56,000 bases of DNA from Cryptomeria japonica (Eukaryota > Streptophyta > Pinopsida > Cupressales > Cupressaceae), in assembly GCF_030272615.1 (NCBI RefSeq), contig NC_081405.1, forward strand, positions 154,553,613-154,609,612, in the 5' to 3' direction. The notes under the pieces are model-generated. The model made no database searches. It had not been told where the DNA came from and worked only from the letters and a program-made list of their open reading frames with translations. The number at the start of each line of letters is the position of its first letter. Position 1 is the stretch's first letter. The position numbers were made by a program, and so were the translations under genes. Shown here piece by piece: positions 11,780 to 23,699 of this stretch.

Positions 11780-12330
11780 GAGCTCTTTTTACCTTGTGAG
11801 AAGCAAGTCATCAATGTATAATACCAAGATGAGAAGTTTGTTCTTCACCTGAGCATAGTACAGGTTTGAATCTACCTCACTCTTGGTGAAGCCCATTCTC
11901 TGCAAGTAACTGTCAATGTGTGCATAGCATTCCCTAGGAGCTTGCTTGAGCCCATACATTTCTCTCTTCAACCTGCATACATATGAATCCTTCCTAAGCA
12001 CCTCAAAACCCTCTAGTTGTTCTATGTAAATCTCTTGCTCAATCATTCTATTGAGGAGGGTTGTCTTCACATCCATTTGGTGAATCCTTCAACCCATCTG
12101 TGCTACTATAGAAATGATAGCCCTTATGGATGAGTACCTTGCTACTAGAGTAAAGGTCTCATCATAGTCGATCCCTTCATTCTAAGAAAACCCCTTAGCC
12201 ACAAACCGAGCTTTGAACTTTTCCACACTACCATATGCAACACGCTTTATCTTATACAACCATCTCAAGCCCACCACAAATTTACCTTATGTTTGTGACA
12301 CTACCTTTCACACACTATTCTTCATGAAGG
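11780..12330 (-). pseudogene. Copia 1 reverse transcriptase, broken
   Basis: The most intact block is 12076-11789: MDVKTTLLNRMIEQEIYIEQ, then VCRLKREMYGLKQAPRE, MGFTKSEVDSNLYY and LYIDDLLLTR. The catalytic YIDD is retained. Upstream (about 12330-12080) the minus strand still reads KFKARFVAKGF with stops, the usual start of Copia RT. In QAPREC the usual Trp is Cys. Residues between 11,780 and 11,300 are degraded. Confidence 0.88.
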
Positions 12331-12689
12331 AATAATACTCTTTCATCATGGCATCCCTCCATATCTAGTGCTTGGATGCCTCTTGAAAGCTAGAAGGATC
12401 CACCTCAATTAATTCACTCATAAGTGCCATATAATTAGAATAATGTTTGGGAGCCTTTCTCTATTTGACTGAATCCTGAGGATCACCAACATACTCCTAT
12501 GCCTCTCTCAGTGTCTGCTCAGCCACCTTGTTTCTCCTCTTCTTGGTAATAGGAATCTAAAGTTGAGGAATTATTTTTTCCCCCTAATTAACTTGCTCGT
12601 CTTGCTTGCTCTGCTCTTTAGCTCATGTAATTGAAGTTTAAGGAATTTGTGTTGCCTCAACCATGGGTGATTGCTTCCTCCTTATTCAT

Positions 12690-13620
12690 CAAGTTGCTAG
12701 ACTTCTGAAGAGTTATGTCTTCCTTGAATTTCACATCTTTGCGAACAACTATTTTTTCTGAGTGCAAGATTGTAAAATTGATAGGCCTTGGGAGTTTCAT
12801 TGTACCCAACTAAGATACCCTTCTTTGCAATTGGTTCCAAATTGGTTCTCTTCTCAATAGGAATATGACAATACACAAGGCATCCAAAGATGTGAATATA
12901 CTCCAAATCTAGTTTCTTCCCAATGAATGCCTCTTTTGAAATAAATTTTCCCAACACTTTGTGTGAGCTCCTATTCTACAAATACATGGATGTATTGCAA
13001 GTTTCTACCCATAAAAACCAAGGTAGATCTTGATCATGAAGCATGGCTTTGGGTTCTCCAGCTATAGTGGTTTTTTTTGTTTAGTAACCCAATTTTGTTG
13101 AGGGTTGTACGAAACTGTCAACTCTTTCTTGATACCTTACCGAGCACAAAAATATTTGAAGGCTTTCAAGGTATACTCGCCTCCATTATTAGATCTCAAT
13201 ATCTTGATATTCCTCCCTGTTTGGTTCTCAATGAGAGCCTTAAACTCTTTGAACTTTTTGAGGACCTTATCTTTATCTTCAAAAAAAATAGCCACGTCTT
13301 CATAGAGAAATAATCAAGGAAGGTAACATAATACTCGTACCCATTCAAGGATCCTATTGACATTGGCACACAAACATCTGAGTGTATGAGATCCAAAATC
13401 CCTTTGGATCTAGTGTCACTACTTGGAAAATTGGTCTTGGCATATTTCCTAAGAGTGTAGCCCTTGCACACCTCATGCTTTTTTATCTTCATCTGAGGTG
13501 ACCCTGTCACTATTTCCTTGAGCACATTAAGTGCTCCATGGTGAAGAAGAGCCATCTTCCTATGCCACAATTCTCCTAGCCCTCTACAGATGTGCACCAA
13601 CACATGTGTTGGCTCAAAAT
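12690..13620 (-). pseudogene. Copia 1 integrase (GAG-pre-integrase and rve core), broken
   Basis: Within the frame 13978-13196, residues 137-180 give LWHRKMALLHHGALN...KHEVCKGYTLRK, the HHCC/GAG-pre-integrase domain. LIHSDVCVPM follows with the first catalytic Asp of rve, then GYEYYVTFLDYFS with the second. The frame is lost near 13196. The C-terminal part reappears at 12957-12697: YIHIFGCLVYCHIP, KRTNLEPIAKKGILVGYNET. The glutamate region between them is not preserved. Confidence 0.87.
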
Positions 13621-13990
13621 GTAATTGAAACAAGTTTCCATGCCTAACTCCACTAAATTTTTCTACCTTGGAATTATTAGGATGGATATAGACTCTGCAC
13701 CCTTCCAAGCTCACAATGTAAACCTTGTCCTCCAAAGTAGAAATAGAGATTAAATTCTTTGTCATGCCAGGGACATACAACACGTTCTCCACCAATAGAG
13801 GTTTGCTAGACTCCCTCTGAATGTTGACCATTCTAACACCAATTGCATGGTACTTGGCATTATCTCCAAGCTTGATATAGATATCCAAATTCTTTTGTTT
13901 GTCCTTATTTTTCTTATTCGAACATTGACTGGAATAGTGATCCATCTGATGGAAGCAAAAACACTTTATCTTGCTCATATATTTCTTCTT
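13620..13990 (-). pseudogene. Copia 1 zinc knuckle and protease region, protease core deleted
   Basis: Starts with KCFCFHQMDHYSSQC, a CCHC knuckle in which the second Cys position holds Phe (a Cys sits one residue early). About 20 residues later the sequence passes to LLVENVLYVPGMTKNLISIS, which normally lies ~60 residues after the protease DSGA motif. The D-S/T-G active site itself is absent, so a short deletion has removed it. Confidence 0.75.
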
Positions 13991-14099
13991 CCTGTTCTTG
14001 GAAGATGACCCTTTACTTTACCCTTTATTGAACTTCTATTTACCCTTGATTGCAAGATCACAATTTTTTTCGCCTTCAACCTTCTTCATCTAACCTCCT

Positions 14100-14690
14100 C
14101 GATGAGCACTTTCATGGATATCCTCCTGGATGAAATCATCCCAAAGCCTCACCCAATCAGGTAGGTGATCTCTACCAACAACACACTTGCCAAACACTTC
14201 TTAGTGCTTTGAAAAAACATTCAAGGCTATCTACACCAACTTATCATCAACAATCATCTTTCCAATAACAACCAACTCATCACTGACTTGTGTTAGCCTA
14301 GATAAGTAAGAGGTCACACTCTCACCCTTGGACATCTTTGTGTTGTGCATTTTTTCCTTGAGCATCATCTTACAACTCTGATAAAATTTTGTGAGTGTAA
14401 CCCACATTTCCTTCATGGTGTCTTTCCTGAATAGATGAGGAATCAAATGATCTCTTACCCCATCAAGGATAGTCCTCTAATCCTTGGCCTCCTTGACTTC
14501 ATGCAAATCTAGGGCAATAAGATCATTTGTTGGTGGATCCACTTTTGTACTAGCATAGATCCATAATTTGTTCTCTTTGGGAATGGATGTAATCCAAACC
14601 TTCCATTGTAATAAGTTAGATGCACCCTCAAGCCTATCCTCATAATGAACACTGGTTGCCATAGTCACAGAAGAAGCTACAGAACAAAAT
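14100..14690 (-). pseudogene. Copia 1 gag, broken
   Basis: The start region is 14668-14477: RLEGASNLLQWKVWI is the N-terminal gag motif (usually L.G..Y..W). The middle, 14446-14231, reads MKEMWVTLTKFYQSCKMMLK then MSKGESVTSYLSRLTQVSDE, typical of the UBN2/retrotran_gag family (MW..L...Y......L......M.EG.S...Y). The two blocks are in different frames. Confidence 0.85.
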
Positions 14691-14749
14691 TCTGATTTTG
14701 TTTTCTTGAATTTTTGTCACAAATATTAACTTTGTATTCAAAGTTTGGA

Positions 14750-14761
14750 GCTTTGATACCA
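14750..14761 (-). other. Copia 1 primer binding site
   Basis: On the minus strand TGGTATCAAAGC follows directly after the LTR end AACA. It matches the complement of initiator tRNA-Met. Confidence 0.85.
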
Positions 14762-15413
14762 TGTTAATTTCTATAACCTAGATACATATTTAACCACTCA
14801 ACAAATTTCACAGAAAAGAAACAAGAATAATGTTTATCTATTTGGTTTGCAACAACCAATACTCTGGGTTAATTAGCATTAATGAACATTGAAATAAAAT
14901 TCATATGAAACCAAAACATTGAAATAAAATTCATATGAAACCAAACACATAAACAAAATAACAGGACAACACAGATATACCAAAGAAACCCCAATGTGGG
15001 GAAAAACCTACAAATGGAGGATCTTCTATTTAGCCTCCAGAGCAAAATTTCCTTTCATAATACAATACTAGATTGTTACAGTGATCTTACATTTATAGAA
15101 CTACTGATTTTCATCAACATGAAAGAGAAGAGAAACTTTCCTTACATGATGTAAGAGAAAAGAAACTTGTATTACATAACTCAGCCTAAGTTACACATAA
15201 GATTACCCTTGGAGTTAACTCAACTTCAGAACTCGAAATCTCTTCCCAAAAACATTCTATTACTGAACATGAAACAAGTTATTGTTTTATATCAAACTCG
15301 AGCTGCACTTCAACAACTCCACACTCTATATCATGGAGCATCTTTCAAGCTACATAAAATCAATACACCAAATATGCAAAGGACACTGATCTGGCAAAAC
15401 AAATCAGTCTCAT
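14762..15413 (-). repeat. Copia 1 5' LTR (right end approximate)
   Basis: The inner end (TGTTAATTT in plus orientation) is fixed by the adjacent PBS. The outer end is a guess at a CA near 15413. It contains a short direct duplication, CATTGAAATAAAATTCATAT, at 14888 and 14918. No partner LTR is visible, so length and boundary cannot be verified. Confidence 0.55.
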
Positions 15414-15599
15414 AGAAAAAATGTTTACCTCGATGAAGTGTTGAGTAGGGTAAAAATGACAGTAATAGAAAAAGGGACAACGTTGATGCACCAAATGCCA
15501 ATAGCATATATAATGCAAACCAATTAGACCCACTAGCTTGGAGCTAAAACATGATAATCGTGAAACTCTCAACTGGGAAGGGGTTGCACAATTGATGGG

Positions 15600-16440
15600 T
15601 TTGATATCATGTTGGAGCACCTAAGAAATAATATAAAAACCAAAGAACCTTCACTCAATGCAAGAGAGAAGCAACACACAAGATGCCATATCATCATAAA
15701 TGAGATATTTTATAATGTACAAACAAGGTGTGATGAGGTATGGGGAAATCAATAACTAACAACCACAACCAACAAATTAAATGCACCTAAACATTATTAA
15801 ATAATAACTAAGTAAAATATAATAATGTAAATGTTGGTTACCTATGTGGATCTTAAACTTACACTAATAGAAACCATTATCAAGAGCTAACAAGGTTCAC
15901 ACAACCTTGTCAAGCTCCAACACAAAACCAATAACTTCTAAAGCTCCTAGCCAAAGAAGTGATGAAAAGAAAGGTTTCAAAGTTCAAAGAAGTTTTCTAA
16001 ATGGTGGAAACTCTTTTGGAATATGACAAGGTTGTGAAAACCTTGTCAATTGTCGAGACATAACTCAACCTTTAATTCTCCAAAGGTTTGAAAAAGCAAA
16101 GGAAGAAAGAAATAGAAGAATGGAAAAGAAAAAGAATGAAGAAGATAAAGTGGAGATTGATTGAGGTTTCAAAACCTCTATTGGAATTCAACAAGGTTTT
16201 GAGAACCTAGCTAAGTTTCGACTCTCTATTTCAAAGAGAAAATTGAAAGTTGGTACCAATGGATGTCTACCCTACATTGATTATTTTCAAAGTTGAGGTG
16301 GGTGGATTAAATGCAAAGATATAACAAAGGAAAAGCACCCAAATTGAATCATTCAAAATATTTGCAAACAAGACATTGGGGTTTTTTTACTATGAAGAGT
16401 AGGATTGCAATAAAAAACATAACAACCACAAAGAGCACAA
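15600..16440 (-). repeat. Orphan LTR-like segment with PBS-like sequence
   Basis: Plus-strand TTTGATATCA at about 15602-15611 reverse-complements to a PBS-like TGATATCAAACC (9 of 12 bases of the common tRNA-iMet form). It abuts TGTTGGAGCACC, a plausible LTR end. An outer end near 16439 (...GAGCACA) is possible. There is no coding sequence to its left before Copia 1 begins, so this looks like the end of another minus-strand LTR element that Copia 1 inserted into or replaced. Boundaries are tentative. Confidence 0.35.
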
Positions 16441-16848
16441 TCTTTTCTTAGACCTAATCCTAGACAAAGATTACTTTAGTGGCGAATATTCGCCAATGGT
16501 GAATTTTTCCTGTCGGCCATGTCGGAAATGACGAATATTTTGTACCGACTGGGGGTGGCCATGTCGCCAGAACATTATCAATTTCTGTCAAAGTCACGAC
16601 CCGATTGCCATATGTTTTATGCAATTAAATGTTTCTATGTGATGATTTTGCCAATACAATATATGGTGGACACACGGTAAATTTAATTGTTTCGCCTACA
16701 CTCTCCAAGGTTGCCTTAATAGATGACCTTAATTTTCCTATAGGCATGTGAAGATTTGTTAGCCAAGGGGACCCAATTCGCCCGACATCTTGCCGACGCG
16801 TGTCTCCATTCACCCCAACTTTCGCCAACTATATTGTATTCACCTATT

Positions 16849-16936
16849 ATTTGGACGACCTATAATCGCCTCGAAAATTACATAAGTCGTATTTGGACGA
16901 CCTATAATTGCCTAAAAAATTACATAAGTCGTGTTA
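16849..16936 (+). repeat. 42-bp tandem duplication in the hAT promoter region
   Basis: TTGGACGACCTATAATCGCC at 16851 is repeated with small changes at 16893, each unit ending with AATTACATAAGTCGT. It may be a regulatory or transposase-binding repeat, as subterminal repeats in hAT and CACTA elements often are. Confidence 0.8.
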
Positions 16937-17008
16937 TAGTTACGCGAGATTCGCCAAATATTTGTATACCATATAAAATTCCTGTGGAATTCGCCATATA
17001 AGGATTGG

Positions 17009-17016
17009 TATAAATA
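17009..17016 (+). promoter_or_regulatory. TATA box of the hAT transposase
   Basis: TATAAATA lies about 240 bases upstream of the likely start codon. After it comes a leader that includes a plausible intron, 17154-17236: donor AAG|GTGAGC, T-rich acceptor TTTTTTTGGCAG, 83 bp. Position and spacing fit a plant core promoter. The intron is predicted, not shown. Confidence 0.6.
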
Positions 17017-17253
17017 CATGCAAAGATCATATCTATCTCAACACAATTTGGTGGGTTCTAGGCTCTGAATTCTGATCAATAGCGAAGTTTCAGACCAAGG
17101 AAAATCATTGTTGTTGGCTGCATTGGCGACTGCTAGTGACCTAAAGCCTAAAGGTGAGCAGTCATATTTTTGAAGTGGTATATTATACATTATAGTATAT
17201 TATTGCTTCTTCAACAAATTGATATTTTTTTGGCAGCCTTTAATTCGTTGAAG

Positions 17254-19671
17254 ATGTCGAACAGGAAGAGGGGTAGGAAACCTGAATGTGGGGAAGGCCA
17301 AGAGAGGCCAACAAAAAGCAGAACGTTGTATTCGTACTTTGGCATTGGAAAAGATTGTGGTGAAAATCAGGAAGGTACATCATCACAAGTACAAGTACAA
17401 AATTCGCCACCTGCACTGCATGTTGAAGACAATGGCGAACCTGATATCTCAGATCAGGATGATCTTAAAGAAGATTATCTGGTAGATACCCAAGTTAGCT
17501 GGAATGATATAATCAACTTGGGTGATAATGCCATTGATGATAATGCACGGAAGGGGAAAAGAAAATCCATATCAAAAAAAGGTGAACCACAATAAAAAGG
17601 ATCGGGAGTGGGATATGTCAGTGAGGAATTTTCAAATTAATTGGGCATCAAAGTATTCATTCATTGAACCAGTGGAGAATCCAATTGAAGGCAAGCCTCC
17701 AATAGAATGCAGGTGTAAGATTTGCACTTGGAAACATAACAAGGAAATTAGGTTGCAGCTAAAATTTGACACCATAGAAAATCATATGGGTAAAGTTTAT
17801 GAAAAACAAATGATAGACGAGGTTGAAAAATCAATGATAAGATGGAAAACAAAGGATGAATGTAAACATGTGAGGAATGCCAAAGAGTATTATTTTCATG
17901 AGAAATTATAGATGAAGCCTGCTGAAGTTAAAGGTTCTATCGAAGCTGTTTTTGGAAAAGCAATGCAAATAGAACAACTCAAAAAAGTTGTTCAGTTAAG
18001 CGTTGTTTTTCATATTTTGCTAAAATGAAGGAGAGTGCGACAACAAAATTTTTATTTCAACTAGTAAAGAGAAGTTTAATTGAATATGGAGGTATGGATG
18101 ACATGACTGTAGGCAAAAAATTGGTTTGTGTTGGAGCAGATGGAGCTTCAGTAATGCAAGGTCACGGGAACGGTCTTTGTACATAGACTGAAACTTCATT
18201 TGCACCGTACATTATTGCAATTCACTGCATGACTCACATAATGAATCTAGCTTTTGGAATTGTGAGCAAGTTTGCTTCGGTTAAAAAAATTGAAATTTTA
18301 ATCAGAGAGCTCTACTCACACTTCTATCAAAGTCCCAAGAGATTTATGGAGTTTCAACACTTTGCTGATGGATTAACTGATGGGAACAAGCTTCTCAAGG
18401 ATAATGATACCAGATGGATCTCTTTGGATGGGCCAATGGATCGAGTGTTTTTAGAATATCTATCCTTGATTGGACTATTTCATACAACTCGCGACGAATC
18501 AGATCAACCAAAATTTCCTGAACTTCTTGGCAGGTTAAGTAATTTAGAGACACTCTTAACTTTAACAACTCTTCTGCCCATGCTAGAGGAAATGAGGAAT
18601 ATTATGAAGGCTCCCCAAAAAAGAGCACTGTATATTGCAAAATATGCTATGTTGCGTAAGATGACATGTATGATCCTCGACAATCTCTATCGAAATCAAC
18701 CAACACTATCTGATGAAAAATTTGTTAAGTGGTGGACACTTACAGATTTGAACAATTTTGATAACTTTTTACAAATCGGTGCAGACGGGGAGGTATGTGC
18801 CAATGTACGAGGAGTTGAGATACCAATGCACTTGTATGCCATGGTTGACCCCGAGGAACCAGGAAAGTGCCCCAGGAAGCAAAAAGCAAGAGTTACAAGG
18901 GAAGATTTCGACAAGATTGTTGAGACTGTAACTACTTCTGTGAAGAAAATTGCATATGATCTTTCCTCACAAATTAGAAGCAGATTCCCTCCTGACAAGC
19001 TACTCAAAGCCATGTCTATTGTGTTTCCTCATTATTGAAGCTTCAATAATGCAGCTGATTTTTGAAGTAAGCTACTAACTTTGATAAAACAATTTTGCAT
19101 ATCCAGAGAATTGAATGGAGTAACTATAAATGGAATGTTAGACGAAAATCATCTTCAAGAGAAATCATCTCATTTTGCATACACTATGAAAGAATAATAT
19201 GCCAAAATGGAGAACCCCCGTGAAGAGGGATCAGTAACAAGGCTTTGGAAATCTATAGCTAAGAATTCAACGTTGCATGATTCAATGCCAGAATATGTGA
19301 AGCTTGCTTATTTATTTCTTACCATGATATTGGGTTCTGTGGAAGATGAGAGAGTTTTCAGTGCTTTGGGGTTCCTAAAATCAAAGCTAAGAAATAAACT
19401 AGACAAAAATTTAGAAAATTGCTTGAGGCTCTATACATCTAGGTATGATGTCCACACTTTTCCCTACGATAGGGCATTGCAAATCTAGAGGTCCAAATGT
19501 GAAAGAAGAGGTTTGGGAAACAGTTCAAACCAAAGTGCCAGTGGGACTATCGACTCATGTACTGGACCTACTAGTAGCATTGAGATGTAGTTCAACGAAG
19601 GTATGCAGACTCAGAGTGAAGAAACCACAGACAAGAATCAAGAAAGCACTGAATTTGATGAGGATGAATGA
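17254..19671 (+). pseudogene. hAT transposase, ZNF862-like, broken
   Basis: ATG 17254 opens MSNRKRGRKPECGEG, a basic N-terminus followed by an acidic linker. The frame is lost in an A7 run near 17574-17580 and resumes one frame over. At about 17640-17760 the sequence NWASKYSFIEPVE...CRCKICTWKHN looks like a TTF/BED-type finger. The region normally holding the first catalytic Asp (around 17,990-18,020) is missing. From 18110 on the order is VCVGADGASVMQGHGNGLCT, IIAIHCMTHIMNLAFGIVSK and RFMEFQHFADG. A long alpha-helical part follows, ending at KLLKAMSIVFPHY then a TGA. The C-terminal dimerisation domain (19207-19488) reads MPEYVKLAYLFLTMILGSVE, DERVFSALGFLKSKLRN. A short acidic tail ends at TGA 19669-19671. 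At least six stops or shifts interrupt it. Confidence 0.88.
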
Positions 19672-20475
19672 CAATTGTAAGAGATTGGTATTTATTAATC
19701 TTATTACTGTATCTCATCATTCATATTGCAAAAGCATATTACTTTTTGCAATTAGAATTTAATAATGATTTGTAATTGTATTTTTGAACTTTCTATTTCC
19801 AGATTTAAAATAGCATAATAAAAAAAACCATAATGTCTTTATTGATACAAAGATGTTTATTGTTTATTTATACATGTTTGAGTCTCAAATCTATGTGATA
19901 CATTTCAGAACCATATGATACAATTCATTCAATAGTAATACACATGTCAAGAACTTAGATTTTCATTAATTCTTTCAAAATATAGCCATATGATACAATT
20001 CATTCAATAGTAATACATCAATATGTGTGATTCTCCATGTCAATTGCAAAAGTGAATACAAAGTTTCAGAACCCTTTGCAAATGACCCTGAATTCCCTTT
20101 TATAGAAACAAGGGAGCAACAACAGCTTCAGGTTGAATTGCAAGTTTGCAACATGTGAAGATTGAACATCAAAATCACAAACTCAGCACATATTTATATG
20201 GCCATCACATGCCATATTAGCAATTTAACATCTGTTACATGGTTGAAGTTTTGCATTGTGCATCATAGATTCATAGGCTGGATTAGAAAAATAGCAATAG
20301 CGAGTGCTGTTTTTTTCCTATTCATAAAATAGATTCATAGGCCGGATTAGCAAAATAGCAATAGTGAGTGGATCATAGATTCATAGACTGGATTAGCAAA
20401 ATAGCAAACAAAAAAAACATAAAACCTTGAAATTAAGAATAAAAGAAGAAAATTGTGCAATACATACTATGATTC
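19672..20475. repeat. Intergenic region between convergent genes, with short repeats
   Basis: No gene. It holds two direct repeats of CATATGATACAATTCATTCA (about 19911 and 19988) and three diverged copies of a ~45-bp unit, CATAGATTCATAGGCTGGAT...AATAGCAATAG, between 20266 and 20410. AATAAA-like signals occur on both strands, as expected where two genes converge tail to tail. No hAT terminal repeat was recognised here. Confidence 0.65.
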
Positions 20476-23400
20476 TTAAGGAATCTGTGCCAGTTTTTGT
20501 AGGGTGCTCCACTCTTCGTCTAATGGAAGGTCAATATTCTGTAAACTATGGAAAGTCAACTCCAACTTCATCAACATTCCATATTTAGAAGATTTACTTG
20601 ACATCACTGTTTCATCCAATATCGAATTTAGAGTTGTAAATGGTTGGATGAGTTCCAGAAAGATTTTGGGAGTTGTGTCTTTTGGAAGCAAGTCTAAATC
20701 AGACTTCATTTTTATTTCCATGCATTTTTTGTAAGCTCCTTCTCTAATGAATTTATTTGATGTGTCAACAGGCTTAGGCAAACCAAGTTTAATCAAATTA
20801 TTTTTCTTTTCTTGTAGCTTCAATATCTTTTTTCCACAACTTTCCATAACTTCTGTTGTTTCCCTTAGCTTCTGGCATTTTTGAATAATAGATGATGTCT
20901 TAACTGTGGCATCAATGCGGCTCTTAATTCCCTTGGATGCCAAGTAGCTATTACTAGAACTGTAGACTACTTTCAGAATCTTTTTTGCCATTTCGTCTTT
21001 TGAATAAACATGTGTGCTCTTCTCATAGTGCCCTTTGATTTTTTATAAAAAATAGTCTCATACTTTCAGTCAATTGAAACCATTCACACAACTTCTCACT
21101 CCTCTGCAATATTTGCCACCAAATATTTTCTTGTATATACTTTGTTGTATTTTTCATATTATCTTTCAATCTATCCTCCAAAGTTTTTATTTTATTATTT
21201 GCATTGTGCAGGTCTTCTTTCATTTGTGCACATTTTTTTCTTTCTTCCTCGACTTCCTCTTGCAAATGTTTTTCTTTTTCCTTCCCATGATCCAATAGGT
21301 CTCGTAATTTTTTCATTTCGGCGGTAGCAGACTCATAACTTTAGTATAATTTTTGAAAACTGGTTTTTTCCTCAACAATTTTTTTACTGCTTTTAGCCAG
21401 TTTTTCTGCCAGGTCCTTCAATTCTGCACCCTTCTTCTCCCGCTCTACAATTTCTATGGCAGAGCCCAAATTTTTTATCCTTTTTTGTAAATCATTGCAC
21501 TTGCTATCTGCTGCTTTCCTCTTTGATTTTTTCATTTCCCAGGTCTGCCTGTAACTTTTCTATTTGTTTCTCCAGTTTATTTTTTTCTCTTTCCACCTTT
21601 AGTAGTGAAGTGTAGACCACTTCGTTAGTCCTTTTTGACACATTAATTTTGTCCACATGATGTACTTTGGAAAAATCCATTTGGAGGGTGCTAACTTGAA
21701 ATTGAGAGGGATCTATCTAACTGTGTGGTGGATTTTTATCTTTAGATGGGGCGGGGGCCGGGGGCATAACAACCATGAACTCCATCATATCTTTCTGTGG
21801 GTCATATGTTGGAAATACCCTGTTCCTTGTAGGCTATTCATTTACAACTTCAAACACAGAAACCCTATGAAATGCTTTCTTTTTTGCTTTATTTGCTTTT
21901 GTTATGTGTTCATATTTTTCATAGTAATCACGAAATTGAAAATCTAGGCTTGCTGAAGCAATTGAATGTTTGAAAGGTGACATAGGAATACCATAGGCTC
22001 TAGTTCCACTTATTCCTATGGTTTTAACTAATGCTTGACCAGGATTACCAACAACAGTTCCTGATGCTGTCCCACTCCCATTGACACTTTTATGTGTAGT
22101 TTTCATAGTCTTTTGAGGTGTGTGATCTGAAGCTGCAAATGATTGCTTTGTAGTGTCAGTGGCACTTGATATAGGATTCTCAATAGTATGAGATTGAGTA
22201 TCTACCTCTAGTGGCCTCTTGCGAGAGATATTTTGTTGTTGCCCTTGTCCAACACCAAGACAACTAGTATCAGTAGTAGTACCCATGCCAACCCCACCAA
22301 TCACAACGACACTTGACTAAACAATAATAGGAATACTATCCCCAGATTCCCCACTAGTGGCAGTGGCACTTGATTCACCACCAATGGGAATACCATGATG
22401 TGGTGGTGGTTGTGGATTTGAACTTGAAACAAATGTAGGTGGACCCTAAGGGTAATGAGTAGTACCTATCCGTGATGAATCTAAAGAATCAAGTCCAATG
22501 ACTAGTTTATAAGGACCTATTTATTTTGACTGTGATGGAAGTTGTACCTGAAGTGGATACCAAATGCCCTCTCCTCTGGCACCTAGTCCACCACCTTCAA
22601 AACCCATTTTTTCCACAAGGTTTGCCGCTTTTCTATATTTTTCTTTCATGGACTCACTGACTCCACCTAATATTTTTGGGACTGTAGTAGTTGTTGGAGG
22701 GGGCCCAATGGCAACCTCATGCTCATCATCATCTTCAGTCCTGCCATGCTCCATATCCCACAATTTGCTAAACTCTGCATCCTCGTCGATGCTCTCAAAT
22801 TCTGCACTTGTCTTTGGTTCACCGAGATTCCTCTTCATAGTCCAAAAATCATTTATTTTGGTTTGAGTGAAATAATTCTCTTTACATTCATGCAGAATTG
22901 ATTTGGGAATAGATTTGTTAGATGGATTAGAAGATTTTAGGTAGAAATTGTAGGACCTCCTATTTTGGATGCCCTGGCCCTCCTCTGTTGTCCTCTAAAC
23001 GTGCATTTGCAATGCCATAATTTGCGATGAAATTTCTTCTATTGAAATGTTATTGTCAGCTACAATTTTCTCCATCTCTTTTTTAACCTCATCCCAGGAG
23101 TCCATGTTTCTAAGCTTTTCTAGCAATGGTTTACTTTCATGTTGACATAACGCTGAAGAGTTCCCATTTTTCTTAAGCCTTGCTTGAACTACACCGATTG
23201 GATCATACTGCCAGAGACCCTCATCACCAAAGTTAAAAATCTCAAAAAATCATGTGCCACATTGAATTCTTTTCTCTCAAATGTGAACCCTCCACATGAG
23301 AAAGGCAAGGAAGGAAATATGCTAATCTTTTGCTGACCATGGAAGTGCCTATCTATGCTCTCCAATTTCCGTACATACTCTAATGCAAATACCCTCTCTG

Positions 23401-23697
23401 TCACATGTATTGGAAGTTTGTATGGTTTTACTGTCGATCCGTAAAACCTTAACATAGTGAATTCTTCCATGAAGAACCGGTCAGCCAATTCTATTTGACT
23501 TCCGAGTTGAATGCAATTTCTATGATACTAGACAATGCATATCTAATATCTATGATACACTTTTCACCATGGATAGTAGGGCCATAAATATCATGGTATT
23601 CATCAGTGAAACTTGGTGTTTTAACCAGTTCGGTTAGGTACATTTTGTTTTTCACTTGGCTTCTTGTTGAACTACTGCTTCCCATTTTCCCCATCAC
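20476..23697 (-). pseudogene. Long unrecognised gene with G-patch-like motif and coiled coil, broken
   Basis: About 1,070 codons can be followed on the minus strand with no clear intron, interrupted by perhaps ten stops or shifts. The start is ATG near 23697-23686 (MGKMGSSSSTRSQ). The N-terminal domain (23690-23190) contains MYLTELVKTPSFTDEYHDIY and, after a frameshift near 23505, FTMLRFYGSTVKPYKLPIHV; I do not recognise it. At about 22650-22545 comes KAANLVEKMGFEGGGLGARG, resembling a G-patch (RNA-processing helicase cofactor motif). Then follow a Ser/Thr/Gly/Pro-rich stretch with TTTT and NPQPPP, a PPAPAPSKDK segment near 21750, a coiled coil (about 21620-21030) and a helical tail ending IPLPL-like at 20476. 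It could be a second gene of the neighbouring hAT element or an unrelated gene. Function is unknown. Confidence 0.7.
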
Positions 23698-23699
23698 TA

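Larger units (their letters stand above)
10869..15413 (-). mobile_element. Ty1/Copia retrotransposon 1, truncated at its 3' end
   Basis: Read on the minus strand, the order is LTR (from about 15413 down to 14762), PBS, gag, zinc knuckle, protease region, integrase, RT, RNase H. Integrase before RT is Ty1/Copia order. The right boundary is approximate because no second LTR was found for comparison. The downstream LTR that should lie left of 10869 is missing, so the element was truncated or deleted there. All domains carry stops or frameshifts; it is not autonomous. Confidence 0.85.
16477..19671 (+). mobile_element. hAT DNA transposon, left end candidate and transposase; right end not located
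   Basis: A transposase gene of hAT type is preceded at 16477 by TAGTGGCGAATATTCGCC, which has the form of a hAT terminal inverted repeat and contains a perfect 14-bp palindrome (16481-16494). The AT/GC pattern changes abruptly at this point. The 600 bases up to the gene carry repeated TTCGCCA-type motifs. No inverted copy of the terminus was found just after the transposase, so the element either extends rightwards over the convergent gene, or has lost its right end. The end coordinate given is that of the transposase only. Confidence 0.5.

Noticed and set aside
20476-23697. Splitting this stretch into seven separate small genes
   Set aside because: The pieces join in order in one direction with continuous coding character and a coherent domain layout, so one broken gene is the simpler reading.
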